From positions 22,953,056-23,017,055 of the forward strand of contig OX359270.1 in the NCBI GenBank assembly GCA_947179155.2: a stretch of 64,000 nucleotides of DNA, in the 5' to 3' direction. The DNA is from Hedera helix (Eukaryota; Streptophyta; Magnoliopsida; Apiales; Araliaceae). Below, piece by piece: positions 1-11,330 of the stretch; position 1 is the stretch's first letter; every line of letters starts with the position of its first letter. The notes under the pieces are model-generated. The model was given only the letters and a program-made list of their open reading frames with translations, did no database searches and was not told the origin of the DNA. A program made the translations under genes and the position numbers.

Positions 1-2338
1 AAGAAAGGTATAAATAAAGAACCTGCTGATGTAATTGCAAATGAAAAAGAATCTTGTAACTTTGGAGTAAGTTTCCATTGTACGTCGCAAGGCATTCTGA
101 AAGTAAGAAGTGATACTCAATTTATTATTACAGGAATCATAATTAATGAGCAGAAATAAATAATTCACTTGCCTGGGCATCTTCTGTCATTGAATCTGCC
201 TCATCAAGGATGATGATCTTGTAAGGTGGGCAAGGATAACCCCTGAATTACGGAAGAAAAGGCATTAAAATAACCAGGGAAAGGTTTATCAATTGAAATG
301 AGGCCACTAGCTAAATAATGTGATGTCTAAGATAGACATACCCTTGACGACCAGAACCTACAGCAACAGCAGCGAAATTTTTAATTTTTGTGCGAACTAC
401 ATTGATCCCACGGTCATCACTGGCATTGAGCTCCAGCACCCTCGACTTGTAGAGTTCAGGTCTGAAAAAGAAATCAGTTCCTTCAGACAAAGCAAGGCCT
501 CAATTCATGCCTAACATCTCTCAAAGGAAATGAAAATATCTATTATACTGGGAAAGTCAACAAATTCAAGGTGAGCAAGCCACCATAAGTTTGACAATAT
601 CCTTGAGTGCCAAAAGAAATTAAATGCCTTACTCCAAACTAAGTAAGATCCATACAGGAACACCACTAAGGCGTACCCCAGTCAAGTAACCAAAAAACAG
701 CTAAGACTTGATTGTCTCAATTGGTTACAAGACACGTTACTAGATATGAGTTAAAAGAGGGGAAACATAAGCCCCCAAGAAAAAACAAGTAAAATCACCA
801 AAACATGTAAATTGTAGAGTAGCATTAAAGTCGGAGTAACAAAGTTGTAAGAGAGATTTCTAGATGCAAAGTTATCAATTTACCAAACAAAACTAGAGTA
901 GATAAAGAGTTCTAGCCACCTCAATGCTAAAATATGGAAGGTTCTCCTTGATGACTAGTCCATTGTTTTGAATCAAACGTCATCAAAGTTCTAGGATCTT
1001 ATTTTTCTTTTGCATATAAACTGTCAAACGATTAATGATGCTTTGCCTATTAGGGGCAGAAAAAAGAAATTGAAAATTTTCAGTAATTATGGTTAAATGT
1101 TTTCTTCATTAATTTTTTCGAAAGTAGGTTTAAAAAGGATTCAAATGGGAGCAACTATTTAATTATTGTGTTTAATTGTGACGCTCATCATGGAATTGCA
1201 GATGCTTATGACCCCAACTAAAATGTATATGAAAAATACTTATTTACTCGACTTCAAGCCAGCATAATCTCCAATTGAGTGGCACAATTTATCGTCAACT
1301 TGATGTTTGTGCTATTGGAGCTATATTTAGATGACACAAACATTTTACGTCTTTCCTTCAAGAATATACTTGATCCAAAAGATGGCTACAGAATAGAACA
1401 ATCTTTCAGCCTTCACTGTCTCTTAATTGGAAAGAATGTAACTCGCGAATAATTTGTCCACAATTGCAACTGAAACATACTTACGTATATCTCCAGACTC
1501 AATATAGCAAGACCAGGTTATTACTCTGGTCCACCCGATATAATTCCCCATATGACACTTCCATCAAGCCTTCTACAACCAAAAATAAAAAACTGAATTT
1601 TGATACATAATCTGTTTCTAATAGAAAGTGGAGAGTGCATATCATCTGAAAGATGCATATGATAATCAGCAAAAACTAAAATATTGCTGACAAGTAAGAC
1701 ACAACATTAAATCAACCTAAGAATTTATACACATCCATACTAGCACATAAATATAAAAGCCAGAGTACCCATAAAGCTGATGTGCAATCGCAAGAGCAGT
1801 GGTGGTTTTCCCTGTGCCAGGTGGGCCATAAAATAGCATGTGTGGACACTACATAAGACATCAAAACCCAGAATCAGAACAATCCCAAATAAGACTACAT
1901 ACAGGTGTGCCTATTGCCAGAGCTGATTTACTGCTTACACTACCAAAAAAAAGAATCAAATTTTCACATTAATCCCAATCATAAGTACAAGAACAATTGA
2001 AGCATAAAAAACAGCACTTACAAGAGCCATATAATAAACCCTAAAAATAATAATCTGCTAATAATCAGAAGTAAAATAATTACATTAGTGGTCTCAAGCG
2101 TGTTTGTAAGGACTCGAACGACCTCGTCTTGGTGAGCTACGTCCTTCACTTGCTTTGGTCGACTGATAATCAATCAATTAATTACACAAATTACATTAAT
2201 TTACATAAATAAACTGATACATAATGCATATATAGCATATATATACACACATGTATAGAGATCAAGAATGAAATAGTATGAGTAAAGAAATTACTATTTT
2301 TCGACCCATGGCTGAGAGCTCTGTAACAATGGCGCCAT
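1..2338 (-). CDS. RFC4: Replication factor C small subunit (RFC4 type), 5' part, six exons, runs off the left edge
   Basis: AAA+ clamp-loader subunit: as part of the RFC complex it uses ATP to load PCNA at primer ends in the nucleus during replication and repair. Coding exons on the minus strand, each with conserved splice ends and matching phase: 2295-2338, 2084-2162, 1769-1848, 342-461, 173-242, 23-96. They give about 155 codons without a stop. Seen motifs: start MAPLLQSSQPWVEKY, typical of plant RFC4; Walker A GPPGTGKT (residues 49-56); ELNASDDRG, the RFC signature after Walker A; Walker B IIILDEAD (117-124); sensor 1 FICNYIS with Asn152. The arginine-finger SRC motif and C-terminal collar lie beyond base 1. 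The family is usually about 330-340 residues, so slightly under half is here. Introns are 132, 235, 1307, 99 and 76 bp; all are GT-AG except the last. The orthology call comes from remembered plant sequences and the residues are clear. Confidence 0.93.
97..172 (-). other. GC-AG intron 5 of the RFC4 gene
   Basis: The exon after the DEAD motif ends in codons for DAQ. The next bases are CAG|GCAAGTGAAT, a donor with GC instead of GT but otherwise a strong match to the donor consensus. The acceptor is TTTCAG|AATGCC, 76 bases on, and the protein resumes as NALRRTMETYS in the same frame. GC-AG introns are a known minor class that often has such a strong surrounding donor. Confidence 0.85.
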
Positions 2339-3153
2339 CTCTTTCTCTCCTCTCTCCGCTCTCCGCTCTCCCGCTTTAATTGATAGAAAAGGGGAACGAC
2401 AATACTAAGAGTATGTTTGATACGCTTTCCAAAAACATGCTCAATTTACAATCTCACCGCTCTAATTCCCGGGCAAAAACACGGGTTATTTTAATATATA
2501 TATTTTTTTTAAAAAAATAATTATTACGCTCTTTATTTTATAATAAAAAATTTAATTGACTTTTTATACATATTAAAAAAATAATAAAATTATTCATATT
2601 TAAAACTAAAGTTTTTAAAAAAAACTAACACAGCTTATTTTAATATATATATTTTTAAAATAATTATTACTCTCCTTATTTTATGATAAAAAAATTAGTT
2701 AACTTTGTACGAAAATTAAAAAAAAATTGATGAAATTATTCATATTTAAAACAAAAGTTTTTATAAAAACTTTTCATTGAAATTAATTTCAGTAATACAT
2801 TTAATACTGCTTTCAACTCTAAGTATGTGCATACCTTTAAAAAGTTATTAGACCTTCTCACCAACTTTTACAATTATAATTTCTTACCTAGTTGTATTGT
2901 TCTTTGTACATAATAAATAATACTTCATAATTATGCATAGATAATAAAAAATATACAATAATTAACACTAAAAGTATTATAGAAAAAAATTGTAATAAAT
3001 AAATTAATCAAATTAAGTGGACATTTAATTTGGGATAACCCACAATAGTAACAAAAAAAATTATACTAGGAATGAGGAAATAATAAATAATGAGCAACAT
3101 TAATATCTTATAATAAAATAATTTTTTATTAATCAATTTTTAAACAGTTCCTT
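2339..3153. promoter_or_regulatory. RFC4 upstream region: CT-rich leader then AT-rich spacer
   Basis: The 40 bases next to the RFC4 start (2339-2375) are a CTCT run on the plus strand, so the likely mRNA leader is GA-rich. Beyond that the DNA is AT-rich with poly-A and poly-T runs and no open frame of note. I cannot fix a TATA box or a start of transcription. The gene's whole proximal promoter must fit between base 2338 and the LTR that begins at 3154, or extend into that element. Confidence 0.45.
2486..2775. repeat. Diverged tandem duplication, about 149-bp period, two units
   Basis: A unit starting TTATTTTAATATATATA at 2486 recurs at 2634. The following landmarks keep the same order in both: AATAATTATTAC, TTATTTTATRATAAAAAA, AAATTATTCATATTTAAAAC and AAAGTTTTT. 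The copies differ by scattered substitutions and short indels, so the duplication is not recent. Confidence 0.7.
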
Positions 3154-5346
3154 TGTGACACCTCCAAATCCGGGCACACACAATTTAAACTTGAGTTGTC
3201 AAAAGACTACAACAAAATTATTACAACGTTTAACAATACAGTGTATAATAATACACAATTAAGTCTTCATTATTATTGTCACACTATTTTACAACACGTA
3301 AAGACTACGATGGATATCCCTTGGACTCTCACTCTATCCTCCGGCTAGACCCAGCTACGTTCTCATCTCCTGTTGAAAAACAATTGAACAAAAAGAAAGG
3401 GTGAGCTCAAATAGCCCAGTAAGAAATATTATGACTTAGATAATGACGAATAAATTATCGTTAGCCTTCAACAGTTGAGTTCTTGATAGAATACAATAGA
3501 CTACAAGGTTTATATCAAAAACTGCAGTTAAATTCTTGAACAATGTTCAGATCAATAATAGCAGCGGAATGAGCAATCTATTAGAAGAATAATCCAGACT
3601 ATAGTGTCCACTCGCTTCTCTATTTAGGAAAACATCATCAACTTTTATCATCTAAAATACCATTAGTCATGATAATATAAATCACAGTTCCTGGTCATAA
3701 TCATGCAAATCAACATTTCATCTTTGCACTACAGGTCAAAGATATTCAATATAACACAAACGGTCATTATTATACCAGATTCAGCCTTTGGTCATAATCA
3801 TACAAAACAACAGCTCATATTTGCACTACGGGCCAAAGAGAACATTCACCACGTGTTATAAAAGACACCGAACAGATGTATTGCATTTAACCTATTATAT
3901 CGCCTTTAACCTATCATCTGTTCAACAATTATATCGCATCTGTACCCCCGGCCACAGATATTCACAACAGCTTGATTCTTGATGATTAGTACAAATAACA
4001 GTGATACAAATGATGAACAGAAGACACAGGATAAACAATAAGTATCGAAAGTTTACTTTGTGCAGATTCAAATAATGTCCAAATTGTCAACATGATGTGG
4101 AGTGAAATTAAAAAATGATATTCAAGATACACAGTTCAGAATAACGGTTACAGTTTAATAGAAAGGTTCAGAAAATAGGAAGGTTCAGTTGAAATGATGA
4201 AGTGCAACTATTATGGAACATATAATATCTTCAGGAATTATAGAAGCAATAATTCCATAATAAGTTTCGATTTAGGAGTATGAAAGAAAATAATATCTCT
4301 TACCGTATCAGGTTTGATTAACAAAAGGTGAAGGAAATTAATATCCCTTACCATAGTAAGTTTTAATAATGAAAGATGAAAAAGATGGTATCCCTTATGA
4401 GTATAAAGGAAAATAATATCACTTACGAATATGAAAGAAAATGATATTACAAACGAATATGGAATAAAAGTGTCATATGATAATTCGTGTAGACAAATTA
4501 TTTTCACACGAGACAAATAAAAATGGTTATTCACCAACAGACGGTAGTCCGCGCAGTAAGGTTATTCCCACAATTTAATAAAATTTAAATATGAAGAATT
4601 ATTCACCAAACATGCAGTAATCCGCGCCGAAAAGTTATTCTCAGAGATTAATAAGAAATGAATACGATAGGTTATTCACCAACATACGGTAATCCGCGCC
4701 GTAAGGTTATTTCCACAATTTAATACATGAAAATAAATGACACATCATATGAGTAAGAAAGAAACGATATTATTTTCGAGAATTAAATAATGATAATCCC
4801 TTACCGTAGTAAGTTTAAGAGTATGAAAGAAAATGACATCCCTTACCGTGGTAAGTTTAAATAATAGAATATAAAAAAAGATGATATTCCTTACCTTATC
4901 ACGTGACTGGATATTGATAAAAATGAGGTTGATCAACCTATATATTTATAATAAAATTAGTAGTTACCACATATAAATTTCAAGGTGTATGATAATTCAT
5001 ATATTATGAACTATCAAAATTATATATATTTAACATAATTTTTATAGTATTATAATAACTTTAAAATAGTTTTTAAAATAATATTCTAAAATAAGTCTTC
5101 TAAAGAAAGCTTTTAAAAATGAATATTCTTAAAAAATAGTCTTCTAAAGGAAATTTTGTGAATACCGTGAAAAATAGAAATTTATGAAATTACTACTCTT
5201 TAATAAAAGACTTACTTGAAAAATTCTTGCACTCCTTTCGGCTTTCAAATACTCAAGATAACCTTACTATTCTCAGAGAAAATTCATAAAATTCTTATAG
5301 AAAAATTTTATATTTTAGGTGTGATTTTTCTATTTAGCTGAGCAAG

Positions 5347-5357
5347 CTATTTATAGG
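5347..5357 (-). promoter_or_regulatory. TATA box of element D LTR
   Basis: CCTATAAATAG on the minus strand, followed downstream by a short leader. The same motif is kept at 10369-10379 in the other LTR, and a TATA motif lies in the corresponding part of element C. Promoter by resemblance only. Confidence 0.55.
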
Positions 5358-5536
5358 AGAAAAGAGGCTACTATGCACGGTAGGTGAACTGAAAAAAAAT
5401 TCAGCAGAGGCTGCTGCGCAGCCTCCACCAACCATCCAGCCAAATACTCATTTTTTACATTTCATGTGGGCTCCACAGTGGGTCCACGTACTATTCACGT
5501 TACTATTTACATAAAATAATAATTAATTTTTTTTTT

Positions 5537-5551
5537 ATATGTGTGTGTGTA

Positions 5552-5622
<71 letters not shown>
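5537..5622. repeat. (TG)n(TA)n microsatellite
   Basis: About 28 bases of TG followed by about 54 bases of TA. The matching place in the second LTR of D (about 10530-10560) has a much shorter TA run. This accounts for much of the length difference between the two LTRs. Confidence 0.95.
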
Positions 5623-5626
<4 letters not shown>

Positions 5627-6201
5627 TATTTATTTTCTTCCTTTGGGTCCTACATATATAATAAAATAATGTTACAACAATAATGTAAGAAACACGTTAC
5701 AGATCATTATTAATTTAATAAAATAAATTACAATGTATTTGCTACTATGATAATTATTAGGTTCAATAATTTTAAACTATAGTGCACCAACAATTATTGA
5801 CTAAATGATATGAAATACAATGTAATGACAATTATTGAATCAATAATCCAAAATACTGTGTAACAACAATTATTGAATTGATAACATAAAATATTATGCA
5901 GTGACAATTATTGATGAAATGATATGCAACAGTTACGGTGTCAATTATCAGATCAATAGTGCAAATACTGTGTAATAACCAATTTATCAGTTCAATAGTA
6001 TAAACGCCGCACAATACCGCGTGCTACAGTAAAATACCATAAATTACTGTAAGCTACTATTCTTTTATCACCAATATTTTAACAGTTAACACCGTTGACT
6101 ATTTTTATTTAAAAAGGTTACTTCTGTCGTTTTCTATATCCGACAAATATTCCGTTGTGGGGGCCACCATTAATTAGTTATTTCGGAGCCGTCGTACGAC
6201 C

Positions 6202-6277
6202 CGAATATTCCCCGACAAAACGAATATTCCCCGACAAAACGAATATTCCCCGACTAAACGAATATTGTCCGACAAAA
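6202..6277. repeat. Four tandem 19-bp units in the U3 end of the D LTR
   Basis: Units start at 6202, 6221, 6240 and 6259, each a version of CGAATATTCCCCGACAAAA. Each holds the perfect palindrome GAATATTC, or GAATATTG in the last. The second D LTR and both C LTRs carry three units. Confidence 0.9.
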
Positions 6278-6418
6278 TAAAATTTGCACATAACATCATT
6301 AACTTTCAATTTTGTCAATTTAACCACTTACTGTTTCATGAAAAAATATATATGAAGAAAAATTAAATTTTATATTTCATAAAATTCGGGGTCTTACAAC
6401 CTCCCCTCCTTATGAAAT

Positions 6419-9224
6419 TTCGTCCCCGAAATTGGCGTACCTGACATTTCGAAGAGGTAAGGATACTTAGATTTCATCTCAGATTCTAGCTCCCAGGTCA
6501 TTTCCTCAGTATCTTGGTTCCTCTATAAAACCTTAACTTGAAGTATAACCTTTGAGCGTAGGATCTGATCATTCTTATCTAGGATCTTAACAGGTACTTC
6601 CTCGTACGTTAAATCCTCTGCTATAACGTCTGGTTCTAACTCAATGACGTGGTCCTTCACATATTTACGTAACATAGATATGTGAAAAACGTTATGAATG
6701 CGAGACATACTTGGTGGTAGGGCTAGTCTGTAGGCTACGGTTCCTACTCGATCGAGGATTTCAAATGGGCCAATAAATCGAGGGTTAAGCTTTCCTTTCT
6801 TTTCGAATCTCGTAACTCCTTTCCATGGAGAAACACGTAAGAATATATGATCTCCGACGTTGAATCTCGCATCTCTCCGATGAAGATCAGCATAACTCTT
6901 TTGTCGTTCTTGTGCGGTCTGTATTCGTTGTTGAATCATTTGAATCTTTTCTGTTGTTAAGCGTACCAACTCGAGTCCCAACAGTTTTACTTCTCATACC
7001 TCATTCCAACATATTGGAGAGCGACACTTGCGTCCATATAAAGCCTCGAATGGAGTCATGTCTATACTTGCTTGGTAACTGTTGTTGTAGGAAAATTCAA
7101 CCAATGACAAGTACTTATCCTAACTTCCTTTGAAGTCTAGTACGCAATGCCTCAAAAGATTTTCGAGGGTTTGGATCGTCCTTTCCGATTGTCCGTCCGT
7201 TTTGAGGATGGTATGCAGAACTGAATCGTAGCTCAGTGCCCATAGCTTTTTGTAGACTGATCCAAAAGCTTGAAGTGAATCTAGGATCTCGATCAGAAAC
7301 TATGGAAACTGGTATACCATATAATCTCACAATCTCATTTATGTACATACCGACAAGACGTTCAAGTAGAAAGTTTTCTCGTATAGGCAAGAAATGAGCG
7401 GATTTAGTCAATCTATCTACGATCACCCAAATTACATCTAAGCCTTGAGAAACCTTGGGAAGACCCGTCACGAAATCCATATTGATGTGTTCCCACTTCT
7501 ATTCAGGAACCTCAAGTGATTGCAATGGACCTTTAGGTACTTGATGCTCTGCCTTGACACGTTGACAAGTTAGGCACCTTGATATAAACTCTGCAATCTC
7601 CCTTTTCATATTGTTCCACCAAAATGTATGTCGAAGATCTCGATACATCTTGGTACCTCCTGGGTGGATTGTAAACGGCGTGTTGTGTGCCTCCATCATG
7701 ATTTTATGCTTCAATTCAGGATCGTTAGGAACACAGAGTCGAGAGTTGACTCGAAATATTCATTTCTCGTTGATTCTTGCTTCGGGAATGACACCTTCTT
7801 GTACTTTCTTCTTCATGTTCATCAGTTCTAGATCAGTAGCTTGAGCGGCTTTAATTTTATCGATTAAAACCGGTTCTACTCGCACGTGCGCAATCTTTAA
7901 GTGGGTTATTGGTGTTTTCAGCTCTATCTCCATCTTTTGCAAGTCGTACAAAATATGTTTTTGTGTTGTCAGCAGTGCACTTGTACTCGCATAAGATCTT
8001 CTGCTCAAAGCATCAGCTACAACGTTCACCTTTCCCGGGTGATACTGGATTGTGTGGTCGTAATCCTTCAACAGCTCAAGCCAACGTCGTTGTCGCATGT
8101 TGAGTTCCTTCTGGGTGAAGAAATACTTGAGACTTTTATGATCCGTATAGATATCCACTTTCTCTCCGTACAAGTAGTGTCTCCAGATTTTCAACGCGAA
8201 AACGACTGCTGCCAACTCTAGATCATGAGTAGGATAATTTTTCTCATAATATTTGAGTTGTCGAAAGACATATGCTATAACCTTTCTATGTTGCATAAGG
8301 ACACAACCTAGACCTTTGCCTGAAGTATCGCTATATATAACGAATTCTCCTGATCCTGATGGAATGGTCAGAACATGAGCTGAAACAAGTCTCCTCTTGA
8401 GTTCTTGAAAACTTTTCTCGCATTCCTCGCTCCATACGAATTTTGTACTTTTCCGAGTAAGCTGAGTTAATGGAGTGGCAATTCGAGAAAATCTTTCTAC
8501 GAATCTCCGATAATAACCAACTAGGCCCAGAAAACTTCGGACTTCAGTTACTGTCTTGGGTTGTTCCCAATTTAGTATCGTTTCAATCTTCGTAGGATCG
8601 ACTGATATTCCCTGACTAGAAATTACATGCCCAAGAAACGTGACTTCCTCAAGCCAGAACTCACATTTCTTCAACTTAGCATATAATTTGTTCTCACGGA
8701 GCTTTTGGAGTATCAATCTCAGGTGTTGTTCATGATCCTCACGACTCTTGGAGTATATGAGGATGACATCAATAAACACAACCACAAAATGATCCAAATA
8801 TTCTTTGAATATTCGGTTCATCATGTCCATGAAAGCTACAGGAGCATTGGTTAGTCCAAAAGGCATGACTAAGAACTCATAATGCCCATAACGAGTTCTG
8901 AAAGCAGTCTTTGGAATGTCCTTAGCTTTAACCTTTAACTGATGATATACAGAACATAGATCAATCTTTCAGAAATGTTGAGCACCTTGTAATTGATCAA
9001 ACATGTCATCGATCCGAGATAACGGGTACCTGTTTTTTATGGTGACATGGTTCAATTCTCGGTAGTCAATACACAATCTCATACTCCCGTCTTTCTTCTT
9101 CACAAATAGAACAGGAGCATCCCAAGGCGATGCACTCGGACGAATGAAACCGGTATCCAACAATTCCTGTGGTTGAACTTTTAACTCTTGAAGTTCAATG
9201 GGAGCCATTCGGTATGGTGCTTTG
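6419..9224 (-). pseudogene. Broken pol of element D (RT to chromodomain)
   Basis: Remains of a chromovirus polyprotein on the minus strand, in order from 9224 down: late protease-RT linker and RT start (8969-9224), RT, RNase H and start of integrase (7760-8866), integrase zinc finger HHCC (7499-7714), integrase core (7115-7480), and GPF plus chromodomain-like C-terminus (6440-6981). It is closely similar to the pol of element C. Seen lesions: a stop in place of Ser beside the first RT aspartate region (about 8970), a stop in place of Trp after the zinc finger (about 7500), frameshifts between blocks, and FIDV instead of FIDD at the RT active site (about 8765). A lost catalytic Asp alone would abolish reverse transcription. 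It joins directly to LTR sequence at 9225. Confidence 0.9.
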
Positions 9225-11330
9225 GAAATGATGAAGTGCAATTATTATGGAACATATAATATCTTCAGGAATTATAGAAGCAATAATTCCATAATAGGTT
9301 TCGATTTAGGAGTATGAAAGAAAATAATATCCCTTACCGTATTAGGTTTGATTAACAAAAGGTGAAGGAAATTAATATCCCTTACCATAGTAAGTTTTAA
9401 TAATGGAAGATGAAAAAGCTGGTATCCCTTATGAGTATAAAGGAAAATAATATCACTTACGAATATGAAAGAAAATGATATTACAAACGAATATGGAATA
9501 AAAGTGTCATGTGATAATTCGTGTAGACAAATTATTTCCACACGAGACAAATAAAAAGGGTTATTCACCAACAGGAGGTAGTCCGCGCAGTAAGGTTATT
9601 CCCACAATTTAATAAAATTTAAATATGAAGAGTTATTCACCAAGCGCCGTAAGGTTATTCTCAGAGATTAATAAGGAATGAATACGATAGGTTATTCACC
9701 AACAGGCGGTAATCCGTGCCGTAATGTTATTCCCACAATTTAATACATGGAAATAAATGACACATCTTATGAGTAAGAAAGAAACGATATTATTTTCGAG
9801 AATCAAATAATGATAACCCCTTACCGTAGTAAGTTTAAGAGTATAAAAGAAAATGACATCCCTTACCGTGGTAAGTTTAAATAATAGAATATGAAAGAAG
9901 ATGATATTCCTTACCTTATCACGTGACTGGATATTGATAAAAATGAGGTTGATCAACCTATATATTTATAATAAAATTAGTAATTACCACATATAAATTT
10001 CAAGGTGTATGTTAATTCATATATTATGAACTATCAAAATTATGTATATTTAACATAATTTTTATAGTATAATATAATAACTTTAAAATAGTTTTTAAAA
10101 TAATATTCTAAAATAAATCTTCTAAAGAAAGCTTTTAAAAATGAATCTTCTTAAAAAAAAGTCTTCTAAAGGAAATTTTGTGAATACCGTGAAAAATAGA
10201 AATTTATGAAATTACTACTCTTTAATAAAAGACTTACTTGAAAAATTCCTGCACTCCTTTCGGCTTTCAAATACTCAAGATAACCTTACTATTCTCAGAG
10301 AAAATTCATAAAATTCTTATAGAAAATTTTTATGTTTTAGGTGTGATTTTTCAATTTAGCTGAGCAAGCTATTTATAGGAGAAAAGATGCTACTATGCGC
10401 GGTAGGTGAGCTGAAAAAATTTTCAGCAAAGGCTGCTGCGCAGCCTCCACCAACCATCCAGCCAAATACTCATTTTTCATGTTACTATTCACGTTACTAT
10501 TTACATAAAATAATAATTAATTATTTATTTTTATATATGTATATATATATATATATATTTATTTTTTCTTCCTTTGGGTCCTATATATATAGTAAAATAA
10601 TGTTATAACAATAATATAAAAAACACGTTACAGATCATTATTAATTTAATAAAATAAATTACAGTGTATTTGCTACTATGACAATTATTAGGTTCAACAA
10701 TTTTAAACTATAGTGCACCAACAATTATTAACTCAATGATATGAAATACAGTGCAATGACAATTATTGAGTCAATAATCCAAAATAGTGTGTAACAATAA
10801 TTATTAAATTGATAACATAAAATATTATGCAGTGACAATTATTGATGAAATGATGTGCAACAGTTATGGTGTCAATTATCAGATCAATAATGCAAATACT
10901 GTGTAATAACCAATTTATCAGTTCTATAGTATAAACGCCGCAGAATACCTTGTGCTACTGTAGAATACCGCGTGCTACAGTAAAATACCATAAATTACCG
11001 TAGGCTACTATTATTTTATCACCGGTATTTTAACAGTTAACATCGTTGACTATTTTAATTTAAAAAGGTTACTTCTGTCGTTTTCTATATCCGACAAATA
11101 TTCCGTTGCGGGGTCCACCAATAATTAGTTATTTCGGCGCCGTCGTATGACCCGAATATTCTCCGACAAAACGAATATTCCCCGACCAAACGAATATTGT
11201 CCGACAAAATAAAATTTGCACATAACATCCTTAACTTTCAATTTTGTCAAGTTAACCACTTACTATTTCATGAAAAAATATATATGAAGAAAAATTAAAT
11301 TTTATATTTCATAAAATTTGGGGTTTTACA
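9225..11330 (-). repeat. Truncated 5' LTR of element D
   Basis: Matches 4191-6398 of the other D LTR throughout; the part equal to 3154-4190 is absent. At the break, pol reads ...TTTGGAAATG and the LTR reads ...TTGAAATGATG. Both share GAAATG (9225-9230), so the joint is a microhomology deletion. The outer end TGTAAAACCCCAAATTTTAT (minus strand) is intact. Confidence 0.88.

Larger units (their letters stand above)
3154..6398 (-). repeat. 3' LTR of element D (full length, 3,245 bp)
   Basis: On the minus strand it runs from TGTAAGACCCCGAATTTTAT (6398) to GTGTCACA (3154), TG...CA ended like the LTRs of element C. The purine tract GGAGGGGAGG lies just before its start. It contains a TATA-like CCTATAAATAG (5347-5357), a TG/TA microsatellite and four 19-bp repeats near its 5' end. 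Confidence 0.9.
3154..11330 (-). mobile_element. Ty3/gypsy chromovirus D (Tekay/Del type), decayed and internally deleted
   Basis: An LTR retrotransposon on the minus strand with a 3' LTR at 3154-6398, a polypurine tract at 6399-6412, a pol remnant to 9224 and a truncated 5' LTR at 9225-11330. Flanking 5-mers are TCCTT (3149-3153) and TCCGT (11331-11335), a duplication with one later change. Its LTR and pol are plainly related to element C at 23564-34140, but D has a longer LTR and many stops. Primer-binding site, gag, protease and the first part of RT are missing, so it cannot move on its own. It lies about 0.8 kb upstream of the RFC4 start codon. Confidence 0.9.

Noticed and set aside
2365..2378. 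AGCGGGAG in the RFC4 leader as an E2F site
   Set aside because: It differs from the consensus TTTSSCGC (either strand) at one position of the T/A block. With a CT-rich leader the match is weak.
4238..4936. Minus-strand frames in the D LTR (repeated again at 9272-9956)
   Set aside because: They translate tandem LTR repeats and exist only because both LTRs carry the same sequence.
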